Source: an uncultured Paraprevotella sp.
GTDB taxonomy: Bacteria > Bacteroidota > Bacteroidia > Bacteroidales > Bacteroidaceae
DNA: 64,000 bases
Direction: 5' to 3'
NCBI GenBank assembly: GCA_944321345.1
Contig: CALUKY010000002.1
Coordinates: forward strand, 62,001 to 126,000
In this document: positions 25,981 to 35,556 of the stretch, one piece after another
Position numbering within the stretch: position 1 is the first letter of the stretch
Layout of the letters: every line of letters begins with the position of its first letter
Program-made: the position numbers and the translations under genes
Notes under the pieces: model-generated
What the model was told of the DNA's origin: nothing
The model's input: the letters and a program-made list of their open reading frames with translations, nothing else
Databases searched by the model: none

Positions 25981-27522
25981 TTATTTAGGTAATATAATCG
26001 GGAATAGCGGACTGTCCACATGCTCCTTTCGAACAATGTCACACAGTTCAGCTACTATTTCAGGATGCTTGTCTGCTATATTATGATCTTCATGTACATC
26101 CGCTGCCAAATCATAAAGTTCACATTTGCCCGACTTCACAATCAGTTTCCAATCGCCTTTACGTACGGCAATCTGTTGGGTTTCATTAAACTCCCAATAG
26201 AGATAAGGATGTTTTTTCTGCTTCTTATCTTGTCCTAATAAGGTCGGAGCAAAAGATATTCCATCAAAATAATCCTCCTTTTTCTCTTTATTCACATACT
26301 TCTTGGTATAATCTTTTATTCCGGCTAACTCACAAAAAGTTGGCATAATATCATAAAAAGCCAACTGATGGTCATTCACCACACCAGCCGGTATCTTGCC
26401 CGGCCACTTGGCAATAAAAGGCACACGGATTCCTCCTTCATGGCAAGAACGCTTCAAACCGCGCAACTTACCGTCTCGACCGAAAAAGGCAGGATCAGCT
26501 CCTCCTTCTTCATGAGGTCCATTATCCGAAGAAAAAATAACCAATGTATTTTCAGCCAAGCCCTTTTCCTCCAGTTTCTGCATGATCTCACCGACATAAT
26601 CATCCAGACGGGTAATCATTGCAGCAAACTGTGCGTGAACATTAGCAACAGCATTATACCGGGATCCGTTATCTCCTTTAAAATTCTTGTCGTTCTTGAA
26701 TTTTTCCAGATAATAATCCAAAATGGAATCACCAGGTTGCACCAGCTCGGCATGAGGCAACGTATAAGTAAAGAATCCGTAAAATGGCTGATCAGCCGTT
26801 TGCCGGTCCAGCCATTCCATAGCCTTATCGTGAATCATACGAGCTGAATACTGCGGGCGGCGTCCATACTCCGATCCCTGCATCGGATATTTGATATTTT
26901 CATCCATAACCACGCGCACCACTCCTGTATCACCAAGAGTTTTACTATATCGGTTCAAAAAGTTCGGATAATAAAGATGTGCCTGAAACTGACAAATAAA
27001 ACCATAATATTCATCTATTCCACGCTTGTCAGGTGTAGATACAGAGCCTTCATAACCTCCGGCCCACTTACCGAACATACCCGTAGTGTATCCCTGATCT
27101 TTCAAAATCTCAGGAAGAATTACATGTTCCGGATCGTACGGATGTTGACCGGCTACAGCATAATCCGTATTGCGGCCATATTGAACCTGTCCGGACCAAT
27201 ACTCCTTATTACCCCGAACTTCCGTATGTCCGGTATGCTGTCCGGTCATCAATGTAGCACGCGACGGAGCACTGACAGGACTTCCGGCATAGGCCTGGGT
27301 AAACAGCATTCCTTCTGAAGCCATTTTATCCAGATTCGGAGTTTTAATATATTTCTGACCATAACAGGCCAAATCCCCATACCCCATATCATCACACAGA
27401 ATAAAAATGATATTGGGAGCATTATTCTGCCTTGCCTGCAATCCTACCGAGAGCAACAAACCTCCAAACAGACCAACTTTCCGAATCCTATTTATTTTTT
27501 CAGCAAACATGACTTCATTCAT
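25981..27522 (-). CDS. S1-family sulfatase (serine type)
   Basis: A 513-residue exported sulfatase of the alkaline-phosphatase superfamily. Metal-binding FILCDDMGYGDLACYG is near the N-terminus. The active-site motif is SAPSR (residues 84-88), in which Ser84 must be converted to formylglycine; this serine form is handled by anaerobic sulfatase-maturating enzymes. FSSDNGPHEEGGADP supplies further metal ligands. It closely resembles the sulfatase at 39941-41488 over its whole length. The exact sulfate ester cannot be told, but the neighbours point to mucin or glycosaminoglycan sulfate. It is the first gene of an operon with the LRR protein and M60 peptidase. A second ATG four codons in is possible. 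Confidence 0.93.
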   Translation of the reverse strand: MNEVMFAEKINRIRKVGLFGGLLLSVGLQARQNNAPNIIFILCDDMGYGDLACYGQKYIKTPNLDKMASEGMLFTQAYAGSPVSAPSRATLMTGQHTGHTEVRGNKEYWSGQVQYGRNTDYAVAGQHPYDPEHVILPEILKDQGYTTGMFGKWAGGYEGSVSTPDKRGIDEYYGFICQFQAHLYYPNFLNRYSKTLGDTGVVRVVMDENIKYPMQGSEYGRRPQYSARMIHDKAMEWLDRQTADQPFYGFFTYTLPHAELVQPGDSILDYYLEKFKNDKNFKGDNGSRYNAVANVHAQFAAMITRLDDYVGEIMQKLEEKGLAENTLVIFSSDNGPHEEGGADPAFFGRDGKLRGLKRSCHEGGIRVPFIAKWPGKIPAGVVNDHQLAFYDIMPTFCELAGIKDYTKKYVNKEKKEDYFDGISFAPTLLGQDKKQKKHPYLYWEFNETQQIAVRKGDWKLIVKSGKCELYDLAADVHEDHNIADKHPEIVAELCDIVRKEHVDSPLFPIILPK

Positions 27523-27676
27523 TTATTGTATTCAGTATAACACTGCAAATTAAAATAAAATACCAAGAAAATCCAACTTTCTAATGTTAAAGTTTTAAAT
27601 AGAACGTAGATAAAGAAAAACAGAAAATCGTGAAAGAAATTCAGAAAAAAAATTTCTTTATGTCTTTTACTATTAT

Positions 27677-27684
27677 TATCTTTG
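27677..27684 (+). promoter_or_regulatory. -7 element for nagB
   Basis: TATCTTTG matches TANNTTTG and lies 36 bases before the nagB ATG. The -33 region is AT-rich without a good TTG. Confidence 0.45.
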
Positions 27685-27720
27685 TAACAGCATTGTACAT
27701 TAATTAAAATAGAATAAATT

Positions 27721-28512
27721 ATGAGAGTTATTATCGAACCGAACTACGACCAATTGTCACAATGGGCCGCAAATTATGTAATCAATAAAATTAATGCAGC
27801 ACAGCCAACTGCAGAGAAGCCTTTCGTTTTGGGATTGCCGACAGGATCATCTCCAATTGGTATGTATAAAGCCCTCGTTGAAGCATACAAAGCCGGCAAA
27901 GTAAGTTTCAAGAATGTAGTTACTTTCAACATGGACGAGTATGTCGGTCTGCCGGAATCTCATCCGGAAAGCTACCATTCTTTCATGGCGAACAATTTGT
28001 TCAACCATATTGATTGCCCAAAAGAGAATATTCATATCCTGAACGGCAATGCCGACAATCTGGAAGCTGAATGTGCAAATTATGAGAAAATGATCGAGGA
28101 AGCCGGTGGTATTGACCTGTTCATCGGAGGTATCGGTCCTGACGGCCATATCGCATTCAACGAACCGGGTTCTTCTCTGACTTCACGCACTCGTGTAAAG
28201 ACCCTGACTACAGACACCCGTATTGCCAACTCCCGCTTCTTCGGCGGTGACCCGAACAATGTACCTTTGCACGCTCTGACTGTAGGTGTAGGTACTGTTA
28301 TGTCTGCTAAAGAAGTATTGATCCTCTGCAACGGCCACAACAAGGCAAAAGCATTGTATCACGCAGTAGAAGGCGGCATTACTCAGATGTGGACGATTAG
28401 CGCATTGCAGTTGCACCAGCATGGAATCATCGTTTGCGATGAAGCTGCAACAGACGAATTGAAGGTCGGTACTTACAAGTACTTCAAAGACATCGAGAAA
28501 GATGCCCTTTAA
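27721..28512 (+). CDS. nagB: Glucosamine-6-phosphate deaminase
   Basis: A 263-residue cytosolic enzyme that converts glucosamine-6-phosphate to fructose-6-phosphate and ammonia, the last dedicated step of GlcNAc catabolism. The phosphate-binding [15 protein letters not shown], the active-site region [20 protein letters not shown] and the catalytic [17 protein letters not shown] are intact. Length is normal. It works with NagA at 35557-36717 in the same locus. A hairpin with a T-rich end follows 35 bases after the stop and separates it from the sulfatase maturase gene. Confidence 0.97.
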   Translation: MRVIIEPNYDQLSQWAANYVINKINAAQPTAEKPFVLGLPTGSSPIGMYKALVEAYKAGKVSFKNVVTFNMDEYVGLPESHPESYHSFMANNLFNHIDCPKENIHILNGNADNLEAECANYEKMIEEAGGIDLFIGGIGPDGHIAFNEPGSSLTSRTRVKTLTTDTRIANSRFFGGDPNNVPLHALTVGVGTVMSAKEVLILCNGHNKAKALYHAVEGGITQMWTISALQLHQHGIIVCDEAATDELKVGTYKYFKDIEKDAL

Positions 28513-28547
28513 TCTTGTCTCGGATTATATCTGATCATAACAATCAT

Positions 28548-28607
28548 CATCCTGAATACAAGCAGACGGCCGCAACAGACCCATCTTGTATTCAGGATGT
28601 CTATTTT
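28548..28607 (+). terminator. Hairpin between nagB and the sulfatase maturase gene
   Basis: CATCCTGAATACAAG at 28548-28562 pairs perfectly with CTTGTATTCAGGATG at 28585-28599 around a 22-base loop, followed by TCTATTTT. The T-tract is short, so it may be a partial terminator or a processing site controlling the ratio of NagB to the maturase. It covers the ATG at 28597, which argues for the later start at 28618. Confidence 0.6.
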
Positions 28608-28617
28608 AAAGGCATTT

Positions 28618-29859
28618 ATGGAAAAAACTACCTATACCCTTAGCAAGCCGCTCTATATCATGACCAAGCCGGCTGGCTCTCTTTGTAATCTGGCCTGTGA
28701 TTACTGCTATTATACAGAAAAATCAAAGCTCTATCAGCATACTCCCAAACAGATTATGAGCGATGAGTTGCTGGAGAGATTTATCAAAGAATACATCAAC
28801 AGTCAAACCACACCCGAAATTTACTTTACCTGGCATGGCGGAGAAACCATGATGCGCCCGCTTGAATTCTATAAAAAGGCTGTAAAATTTCAGAAAATGT
28901 ATGGCCAGGGACGCAGAATCGCCAACTCGATCCAAACCAACGGTACTCTAATTACCGAAGAATGGTGCCGTTTCTTCCATGAGGAAAACTGGTTGGTCGG
29001 AGTTTCCATCGATGGTCCCCAGGAATTTCACGACGAGTACAGAAAGTCAAAAAGAGGCAAACCATCTTTCGTTCAAGTCATGAACGGCATCAAACTGCTG
29101 AACAAATTTCAGGTAGAATGGAACGCGATGGCCGTAGTAAACGATTATAACGCGGACTATCCGCTTGAATTCTATCATTTCTTCAAGGAAATCGGTTGCC
29201 ATTACATTCAGTTTACGCCTGTTGTCGAACGCATATTCAAGCATCCGGACGGCAGAATCTTAGCGACCCCTACCGAAGGAGCAGAGGCCAAGCTGGCTGA
29301 CTTTTCCGTGACCCCAGAACAATGGGGCAAGTTTTTATGCACGATCTTCGACGAGTGGGTCCGGAATGATGTCGGTGACTATTACATTCAGATATTTGAC
29401 GCCACATTGGCCAATTGGGTAGGAGTGCTCCCGGGACTTTGCAGCATGGCCGAGACCTGCGGACATGCCGGCATCATGGAGTTTAATGGCGATGTATACA
29501 GTTGCGACCATTTTGTTTTTCCGGAATATAAACTGGGCAATATCTATCAGAAAAATCTGATTGAGATGATGTTCTGCGAAAAGCAGCTCAAGTTTGGCGA
29601 GGCCAAGAAATCTACATTAACCCAACAGTGTAAAAACTGTGATTTTCTGTTTGCATGCCATGGCGAATGCCCAAAGAACAGATTTGCCCTTTCTAAAGAT
29701 GGAGAAAACGGCCAGAACTATCTGTGCGCCGGTTACCACCAATTCTTCAAACATGTGGCTCCCTATATGGACTTTATGAAAGAAGAGCTCAAGAACGAAA
29801 GACCACCTGCCAATGTCATGCAATGGATTAAGGACGGCGGACTGGAGCGAGAATTATAA
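28618..29859 (+). CDS. Anaerobic sulfatase-maturating enzyme (radical SAM, SPASM)
   Basis: A 413-residue cytosolic radical-SAM enzyme that oxidises the active-site Ser (or Cys) of sulfatases to formylglycine. The radical-SAM cluster motif CNLACDYC (Cys23, Cys27, Cys30) lies in KPAGSLCNLACDYCYY, as in characterised anSMEs. The C-terminal SPASM cysteines are visible in GLCSMAETCGHAG, VYSCDH, CKNCDFLFACHGECPKNRF and LCAGYH. All three sulfatases in this locus are of the Ser type and would depend on it. An in-frame ATG at 28597 lies inside a hairpin and would add seven residues; 28618 is preferred. Confidence 0.95.
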   Translation: MEKTTYTLSKPLYIMTKPAGSLCNLACDYCYYTEKSKLYQHTPKQIMSDELLERFIKEYINSQTTPEIYFTWHGGETMMRPLEFYKKAVKFQKMYGQGRRIANSIQTNGTLITEEWCRFFHEENWLVGVSIDGPQEFHDEYRKSKRGKPSFVQVMNGIKLLNKFQVEWNAMAVVNDYNADYPLEFYHFFKEIGCHYIQFTPVVERIFKHPDGRILATPTEGAEAKLADFSVTPEQWGKFLCTIFDEWVRNDVGDYYIQIFDATLANWVGVLPGLCSMAETCGHAGIMEFNGDVYSCDHFVFPEYKLGNIYQKNLIEMMFCEKQLKFGEAKKSTLTQQCKNCDFLFACHGECPKNRFALSKDGENGQNYLCAGYHQFFKHVAPYMDFMKEELKNERPPANVMQWIKDGGLEREL

Positions 29860-29915
29860 TTCAACGAAAACATCCAGTAAAAAATCAGCTATTCAAGCAG
29901 CACTTATGGTAAAAC

Positions 29916-29961
29916 AAAAACAGCACCGCAAGTTTTATTTCACTTTGCGGTGCTGTTTTTT
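29916..29961. terminator. Bidirectional terminator between maturase and GH20 genes
   Basis: AAAAACAGCACCGCAA at 29916-29931 pairs perfectly with TTGCGGTGCTGTTTTT at 29945-29960. It lies between two convergent genes and has A/T runs on both sides. Confidence 0.9.
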
Positions 29962-29988
29962 ATAGCTTTCTTTCAGCTTAGGAGCCGA

Positions 29989-32900
29989 TTATTTGACTAC
30001 TTTCTGGCCATTTTCAATATAAATACCTTTTACTGTAGCCTTATCCAACTTACGGCCATTCAGATCGTAAAGACCGCTATTGGCTTCAGTCTCAGACTCT
30101 ACACTGTCAATCCCTGTACTTATCGGTTTGTATACCACCTGAATATCCAGATTCGCACTTACCGCAGCCAACTGTTCTGCAGAAACACTCACTGTCGGTT
30201 TCTCATATCCTTCCAACTCAGGAGCATTAAGGGTGTAAGAGTCGCCAGCCTTGACAATTGTTACGGTGGCAGAAATGCTTGTGATTGCGTTGCCGCTATC
30301 ATCAACATAGTTACATTTCACCTCAAAGTAAGGAACCGGAACAAATGTATAAACCTTGTAAGGGTGAGCATCAGACCAACCAGTCATGCTTCCTACATTA
30401 CCATTCCAATATGATCCGTTGGAGCCTTTAATCTTCCAGGTTTCATTATCTGCATTCAAAGTAAAGGTAAATGAATCTCCCTTATCAGAAACTTTCACAT
30501 TCTGACCGTTCGGCAGTGAAGGAATATACTTCTTGTTACTATTCATTACCTTGAACTGATTATTTCCAGAAGCAGCTTCCAAAGTCCATACATATGCAGG
30601 GGCACCCTCTGTTGCATTGTTTGTCAGAACAACGCCATTGTCAGAAACATTGATAAATCCGCTTCGTCCTGAAGCTGTAGTTGCATCAAAGAACAAATAC
30701 TGCTTTCCGCCTTCTAATTCTGTAACTACCTCGTCTACAGCTTTGAATCCCAAATACATAGCCTCTGTAGAATATACGGCTGAGATCACTTCGTCCTTAG
30801 TCGGCGTATAAGACCCTGGCGCTACACTTCCCTCTTTAAAGGTGTAATATGCAATTTCCGGATAAACAATTTCAGTGCTCTCGCCTACCTTAACAGTATC
30901 ATTCTTAGATTCCAATAAATTGCCATTTTCATCACGACAATCAATAGTCAAGGCATAAGCAGTTCTCTTATAAACCACCTTCACGGTCTGATTCTGACTG
31001 ATATTCTCCACAACAGGAGCCTCTGTCTGGCCCTCACCATAGTTCATTACTTCGAAATTCAGAATTTCCGGAGCATTGCAAGTCACGTCAGCGCCATCAG
31101 TTGCGGCCTCAAAATAAGAGCCCAATGCATTACCATCAGTATCTACACATTCATACTTCACCTGCCATACCTTATCCAGCTTCCAGGCTGCTCCCTGTGG
31201 ACGTACGCCATCTACATAAATACAGCCCGGATTAGTTGAATAGTCTACAGATACCGGGAACAGAGCCTTGTTCTCGGCAGTAGCCAGAGTAAAGTCCTGA
31301 TAAGACGGGTTGAAGCTATATTTATAGGCAGTCTGTTCCGCGCCTAATGTCAGCGGATTGGCATTACCATTAATATACTTACCGGAAACCAGATTTTTCA
31401 AAGCGAAACTGTTGTCGGCACTGTTTTCAACAACCCAGATATCCGAACTCCATTTTGAATCGGAAGTTTTGAGCAAACCATCTTTTTCTGAGATAGACAA
31501 GCCTTTATAATTTCCATCCACAGCATTGGTGATACGAATCTGATCACCATTCTGCGGAACACCCAAAGTGGCTTCCATTGCCTGAATAGCAGTCTGAATC
31601 TCCTCGGCAGTAGCATCTTCCCTATCGATCACAGATTTCAGTTCATCAGTCTTGGCCTGATCGTATTTACCGATTTGCGGATTTCCGGTTTCATAGCAAA
31701 CGGCATTATTCAAAAGTGATTTAGCTTCGTTGATCAGCCCTTCCAAGTCAACAGTCTGACTTCTGTCCAAAGGCTGGAATTCCCATAATCCACCCTTACC
31801 ATCAGCAGGATCGCCATAAAGGTTTACAGCATAGCCTTGTCCACCGGCACCCATATTAAAGTAATTATTGGTATGCTTATCACTCTTGATGGCATAATAG
31901 TAATTATCACCATTCTGTCCATAATAAGATCCGGTTATTATAGTAAAGTTATAGTGCATAGCCTCTTTATCATAAGTCCAACGACCAGTATTATTATCAG
32001 CTGTAGCCGTCGGATTTACAGAGCCATTTGGAAACGCTTTGCATACCAAAGCATACTTACCCTTATTCTGCGGATCCTCAACCAAAGCCCACCACTGATA
32101 ATCGTAGGCTTCGTTTCCTTCAGCCACCATGGCACCACTCCAAAGGCGTCCGGCCTGAGCACCTTTACCTGAATATTGTGCGATCTGTGATGCTCCTTCG
32201 CGCAACAATTCCAAACACTTGTCATTTCGATCAGCATCACTAGCCATCGTTACCAGGCGGTACCACACCTTTTTCTCTAAGGTAGAAGAAACCGGAAGAA
32301 CTACTTTGCTAGTGTTCAAATCCTTAATATAATAAGGTGCGTACTGATAATTATTATAATTCAACAGCACCGTATCCTGCTTCATACGATTGCAGAAGTC
32401 ATCAAAGTTCTTCTTTTCAGTTGGTGACCATCCGGTTTCGGCAATAGCCATCAAACGTGGGAAGGTAAGATATTCCACATGACCAGCTTCTGAAACATGC
32501 TCTGTCCAGAATGTACCCTGCACACCAGTGTAGTATTTCTGCAAATTGGCAGCTACTCCATTGCTTGGATTGTAGCCATATACCTGCTGCAAGGTAGCAT
32601 CATTACCGCCTCCAACAGCATGTGGTTCACTCGGGTCGGTTCCCGCCTTACGGTTAATGTATAAGGTAGGTTGAGGAGTCAACACATTATTCAAGCCCAG
32701 CTCGGCAGCCTTCTTTGCAGCGGCATCAGCACCGGTCCAGCACATTACGGTAGCACCGGCTTTTTTAATCATTTCTACATCGGCTCCTCCTGCGGTAATA
32801 GCCTCATTCCAAACATACAGTTTCTTACCATGCTCGGCTGCATGATCAGCCAATTCATGAATGAAATGACTCTGCAACTGACGATAGCTGGTATAACCAT

Positions 32901-33987
32901 ACTCCTTCATCATTTCCTGACATTGCTTGTTATTTTCCCAAGCAGAAGTCGGACACTCGTCACCACCGATATGGAAATAAGGATAGGGGAACAACGCCAT
33001 CAGTTCGGTCATAATATCTTTGGCAAACTGAACAGCCTCGGGATTAGCCACATTCAGCACATCAGATGAAATACCACCATCACACCATATGTAGTGTGAA
33101 CCCTGAGGATTACAGCTATATTCCGGATAAGCAGTCATCGCCGCAGCAAAATGTCCAGGCATATCCACCTCAGGGATGATATCAATATGGCGTTCCTGCG
33201 CATATTTCACCACATCCTTGATCTCTTCCTGAGTGTAGAAATAAGGACCGTATGGTTCATAGGTCCGGTAACGTTGGCCTCCCGGTATATATTCCGTATT
33301 CCAAGAAAATTCACGTACACTACCCACACTGGTAAGTTTTGGGTATTTCTTGATCTCAACACGCCATCCCTGGTCTTCTGTCAGATGCCAGTGGAACTTG
33401 TTCATCTTATAATAAGACATCACGTCAAGTATGCGTTTGATTTCGTCTACCGTGAAGAAATGACGGCATACATCAAGCATATATCCACGATACTGGAATT
33501 TTGGCGCGTCATTAATGTCTACTACCGGCAAAATAAAGGTGGTAACATTCGGATCCTTCACTCCAGCCATAACGCAAGGAGGCAACAGTTTCTTCAAGCT
33601 CTGGAAAGCATAATAAAAACCTCTGGTGGTTTCTGCCTCAATACTGATATTCTGCTCCGTGATCTTCAACTTATAAGCTTCAGGACCCAGATTATTGGCT
33701 CCCGTATTCAGGTTCAAGTTGATGATAGAAGAAGCATCACCCTGATCAACAATAGTAACTTCGGCACCGGAAACCTCAGTATAAACTTCAACAAACTTCT
33801 CGGCTTCTGCTTTTACAGAATCAGCCAATCCATTCAAATTAACGGTAAATTTCTGGGGTAGAGTCAGCATACCCTGCCCCACTTGAATTTCCTTAGGTAA
33901 TGGAGTCAGATTTACAGACTCCTGAGCCCAAACATTTCCTGCGGACAGGAGTGCTAAGGCAGCAGCAAAAAAAGTAACATTTTTCAT
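29989..33987 (-). CDS. GH20 beta-N-acetylhexosaminidase with mucin-binding-like repeats and T9SS-like tail
   Basis: A 1332-residue exported enzyme with signal peptide (SAGNVWAQ). The GH20b N-terminal domain is followed by the catalytic barrel with FHWHLTEDQGWRVEIKKYP and the catalytic Asp-Glu pair in HIGGDECPTSAWENN (about residues 343-344). GH20 enzymes remove terminal GlcNAc or GalNAc by substrate-assisted catalysis. After the barrel come trefoil-like regions and a FIVAR-like helical segment (KYDQAKTDELKSVIDRED). About three MucBP-like repeats follow (VKYECVDTDGNALGSYF, LTIDCRDENGNLLESKN and VKCNYVDDSGNAITSIS). The end has SGLYDLNGRKLDKA and KGIYIENGQKVVK, a sorting-tail-like sequence. It starts 29 bases after the nhaA stop, which suggests cotranscription. 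Confidence 0.93.
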   Translation of the reverse strand: MKNVTFFAAALALLSAGNVWAQESVNLTPLPKEIQVGQGMLTLPQKFTVNLNGLADSVKAEAEKFVEVYTEVSGAEVTIVDQGDASSIINLNLNTGANNLGPEAYKLKITEQNISIEAETTRGFYYAFQSLKKLLPPCVMAGVKDPNVTTFILPVVDINDAPKFQYRGYMLDVCRHFFTVDEIKRILDVMSYYKMNKFHWHLTEDQGWRVEIKKYPKLTSVGSVREFSWNTEYIPGGQRYRTYEPYGPYFYTQEEIKDVVKYAQERHIDIIPEVDMPGHFAAAMTAYPEYSCNPQGSHYIWCDGGISSDVLNVANPEAVQFAKDIMTELMALFPYPYFHIGGDECPTSAWENNKQCQEMMKEYGYTSYRQLQSHFIHELADHAAEHGKKLYVWNEAITAGGADVEMIKKAGATVMCWTGADAAAKKAAELGLNNVLTPQPTLYINRKAGTDPSEPHAVGGGNDATLQQVYGYNPSNGVAANLQKYYTGVQGTFWTEHVSEAGHVEYLTFPRLMAIAETGWSPTEKKNFDDFCNRMKQDTVLLNYNNYQYAPYYIKDLNTSKVVLPVSSTLEKKVWYRLVTMASDADRNDKCLELLREGASQIAQYSGKGAQAGRLWSGAMVAEGNEAYDYQWWALVEDPQNKGKYALVCKAFPNGSVNPTATADNNTGRWTYDKEAMHYNFTIITGSYYGQNGDNYYYAIKSDKHTNNYFNMGAGGQGYAVNLYGDPADGKGGLWEFQPLDRSQTVDLEGLINEAKSLLNNAVCYETGNPQIGKYDQAKTDELKSVIDREDATAEEIQTAIQAMEATLGVPQNGDQIRITNAVDGNYKGLSISEKDGLLKTSDSKWSSDIWVVENSADNSFALKNLVSGKYINGNANPLTLGAEQTAYKYSFNPSYQDFTLATAENKALFPVSVDYSTNPGCIYVDGVRPQGAAWKLDKVWQVKYECVDTDGNALGSYFEAATDGADVTCNAPEILNFEVMNYGEGQTEAPVVENISQNQTVKVVYKRTAYALTIDCRDENGNLLESKNDTVKVGESTEIVYPEIAYYTFKEGSVAPGSYTPTKDEVISAVYSTEAMYLGFKAVDEVVTELEGGKQYLFFDATTASGRSGFINVSDNGVVLTNNATEGAPAYVWTLEAASGNNQFKVMNSNKKYIPSLPNGQNVKVSDKGDSFTFTLNADNETWKIKGSNGSYWNGNVGSMTGWSDAHPYKVYTFVPVPYFEVKCNYVDDSGNAITSISATVTIVKAGDSYTLNAPELEGYEKPTVSVSAEQLAAVSANLDIQVVYKPISTGIDSVESETEANSGLYDLNGRKLDKATVKGIYIENGQKVVK

Positions 33988-34016
33988 TCTTTTGTTTTTA
34001 AGGATTATATAATTGT

Positions 34017-35381
34017 TTAGTCTTTACAATCTTGGGATTCTATTGCATGTCGGGGAAGATTATGATTCAGGAGTAGCCAACTGATAATACCAGAAAGCAA
34101 CGAACCACATAAAATTCCTATTTTGGCATCACTAAGCAATATAGCTGTTTGTGGTAAAGTACTATCGTATGACAAATCGGCGATAAACATAGCGACCGTA
34201 AATCCAATTCCGCTCAACGCACAAACACTGGCAAAGGATTTGAGGTTACTGCCCGAAGGCATTTTCACAAGGCCCAGCTTAATAGCGATCCAGGAGAAAG
34301 AAAATACACCGATAAATTTACCGATCACCAGGCCTAAAAATACAGCCAGACCAACTCCGGAAAACAGATTTGCCAAAGACATACCCTCTAATACGATTCC
34401 AGCATTGGCAAAAGCAAACACCGGTATCACAATATAATTGATCGGAGTATGCAAAGAATCTTCCATATCCTGCAACGGACTGATAATGTGATCTGAAGCA
34501 TTTTCTATACTTTTCAATATACCTATCTGGTTATCAGTCAATATCGGAGCTTTACATCCCTTCTCTATATTAGTCACCGGAAACTGGTTTATTCTTCTGC
34601 GGATACGTTCTATAAAAAACGTTGGTGTCCGCTTCAAGGTTGCCGGTATACAGAAAGCCACCACAACACCTGCTATCGTGGCATGTATTCCTGAATTCAG
34701 GAAACAATACCAAACAAACACACCTACAAAGATATAAAAAAACTTTGAGCGCACACCTTTTATATTGCCGAATATCAGAATGGCAATAAGGATCAGAGCA
34801 TAAAGCAGAAAATTCAAATGAATTTCAGTAGTATAGAACAGCGCGATAATCAGAATGCCTCCCAGATCATCCGCCACCGCCAAGGCCGCCAGAAAGACTT
34901 TCAACGACAAAGGAGCCCGACGGCCAAAGGTTGAAAGGACTCCCAAAGAAAAGGCTATATCCGTGGCCATCGGAATGGCTGCTCCCCGCAACATTGTCGG
35001 ATCATCTGGACTCACTAACCAAAAAACCAACACGGGCATAAGCATACCACCTATAGCTCCAATCACAGGCAACAATGCCTTTTTCACAGAAGAAAGTTCT
35101 CCAACCAGGATTTCACGTTTAATTTCCAAACCGACAGAAAAGAAAAACACCACCATCAAAAAGTCGTTGATAAACTCCATGACAGTAAGTGTAGCCCCCC
35201 CATGACTGAAAAGATTAAAATTACCTATTGACAATGACATCGGAAGATTCCAAAAGTTGGTATAAGTATGGCCCAAACTGGAATTCGCAATAATCAATGC
35301 AAGAATAGTAGCCAGAATCAACATCACACTGGAGGTGACATATTTCCGGAACATTTTCAAGAAACTATAGCTACGCATCAT
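34017..35381 (-). CDS. nhaA: Na+/H+ antiporter NhaA
   Basis: A 454-residue inner-membrane antiporter with about twelve membrane helices that exports sodium in exchange for protons. Recognisable NhaA features are the VMEFINDFLMVVFFFSVGLEIKRE segment region, the ATDIAFSLGVLS helix and the ALAVADDLGGILIIALF helix with the paired essential aspartates. The start at 35381 (MMRSYSFLKMF) is chosen because the in-frame upstream start at 35417 is TTG and falls inside a likely -7 box. It sits within the GlcNAc locus, 29 bases upstream of GH20, possibly supplying ion gradients or simply a neighbour. Confidence 0.93.
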   Translation of the reverse strand: MMRSYSFLKMFRKYVTSSVMLILATILALIIANSSLGHTYTNFWNLPMSLSIGNFNLFSHGGATLTVMEFINDFLMVVFFFSVGLEIKREILVGELSSVKKALLPVIGAIGGMLMPVLVFWLVSPDDPTMLRGAAIPMATDIAFSLGVLSTFGRRAPLSLKVFLAALAVADDLGGILIIALFYTTEIHLNFLLYALILIAILIFGNIKGVRSKFFYIFVGVFVWYCFLNSGIHATIAGVVVAFCIPATLKRTPTFFIERIRRRINQFPVTNIEKGCKAPILTDNQIGILKSIENASDHIISPLQDMEDSLHTPINYIVIPVFAFANAGIVLEGMSLANLFSGVGLAVFLGLVIGKFIGVFSFSWIAIKLGLVKMPSGSNLKSFASVCALSGIGFTVAMFIADLSYDSTLPQTAILLSDAKIGILCGSLLSGIISWLLLNHNLPRHAIESQDCKD

Positions 35382-35414
35382 AGGAAGTTCTGGTTTAGAT
35401 TTCAAACATTTTTT

Positions 35415-35422
35415 CAAAGATA
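35415..35422 (-). promoter_or_regulatory. -7 element for nhaA
   Basis: TATCTTTG on the minus strand, 34 bases upstream of the ATG at 35381. The -33 region is T-rich without a clear TTG. Confidence 0.4.
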
Positions 35423-35505
35423 AAGAATCTTATGCGTATCTTAAAATAAAAAAAGTTTTTTCTTTAAAAGAACCCTTTTTTCCTCCCGAAACAGACAAAT
35501 ACAAA

Positions 35506-35538
35506 TAAAAAAGCTGTGTCCTTTAACAGAACACAGCT
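35506..35538 (-). terminator. Terminator of nagA
   Basis: On the minus strand AGCTGTGT, an eleven-base loop and ACACAGCT are followed by six T. It lies about 20 bases past the nagA stop. Confidence 0.8.
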
Positions 35539-35556
35539 GAAATTTTCAAGATAGGA

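Noticed and set aside
35382-35417. A longer NhaA beginning at 35417
   Set aside because: The codon is TTG and falls within the likely -7 promoter box; the ATG at 35381 fits both promoter and protein.
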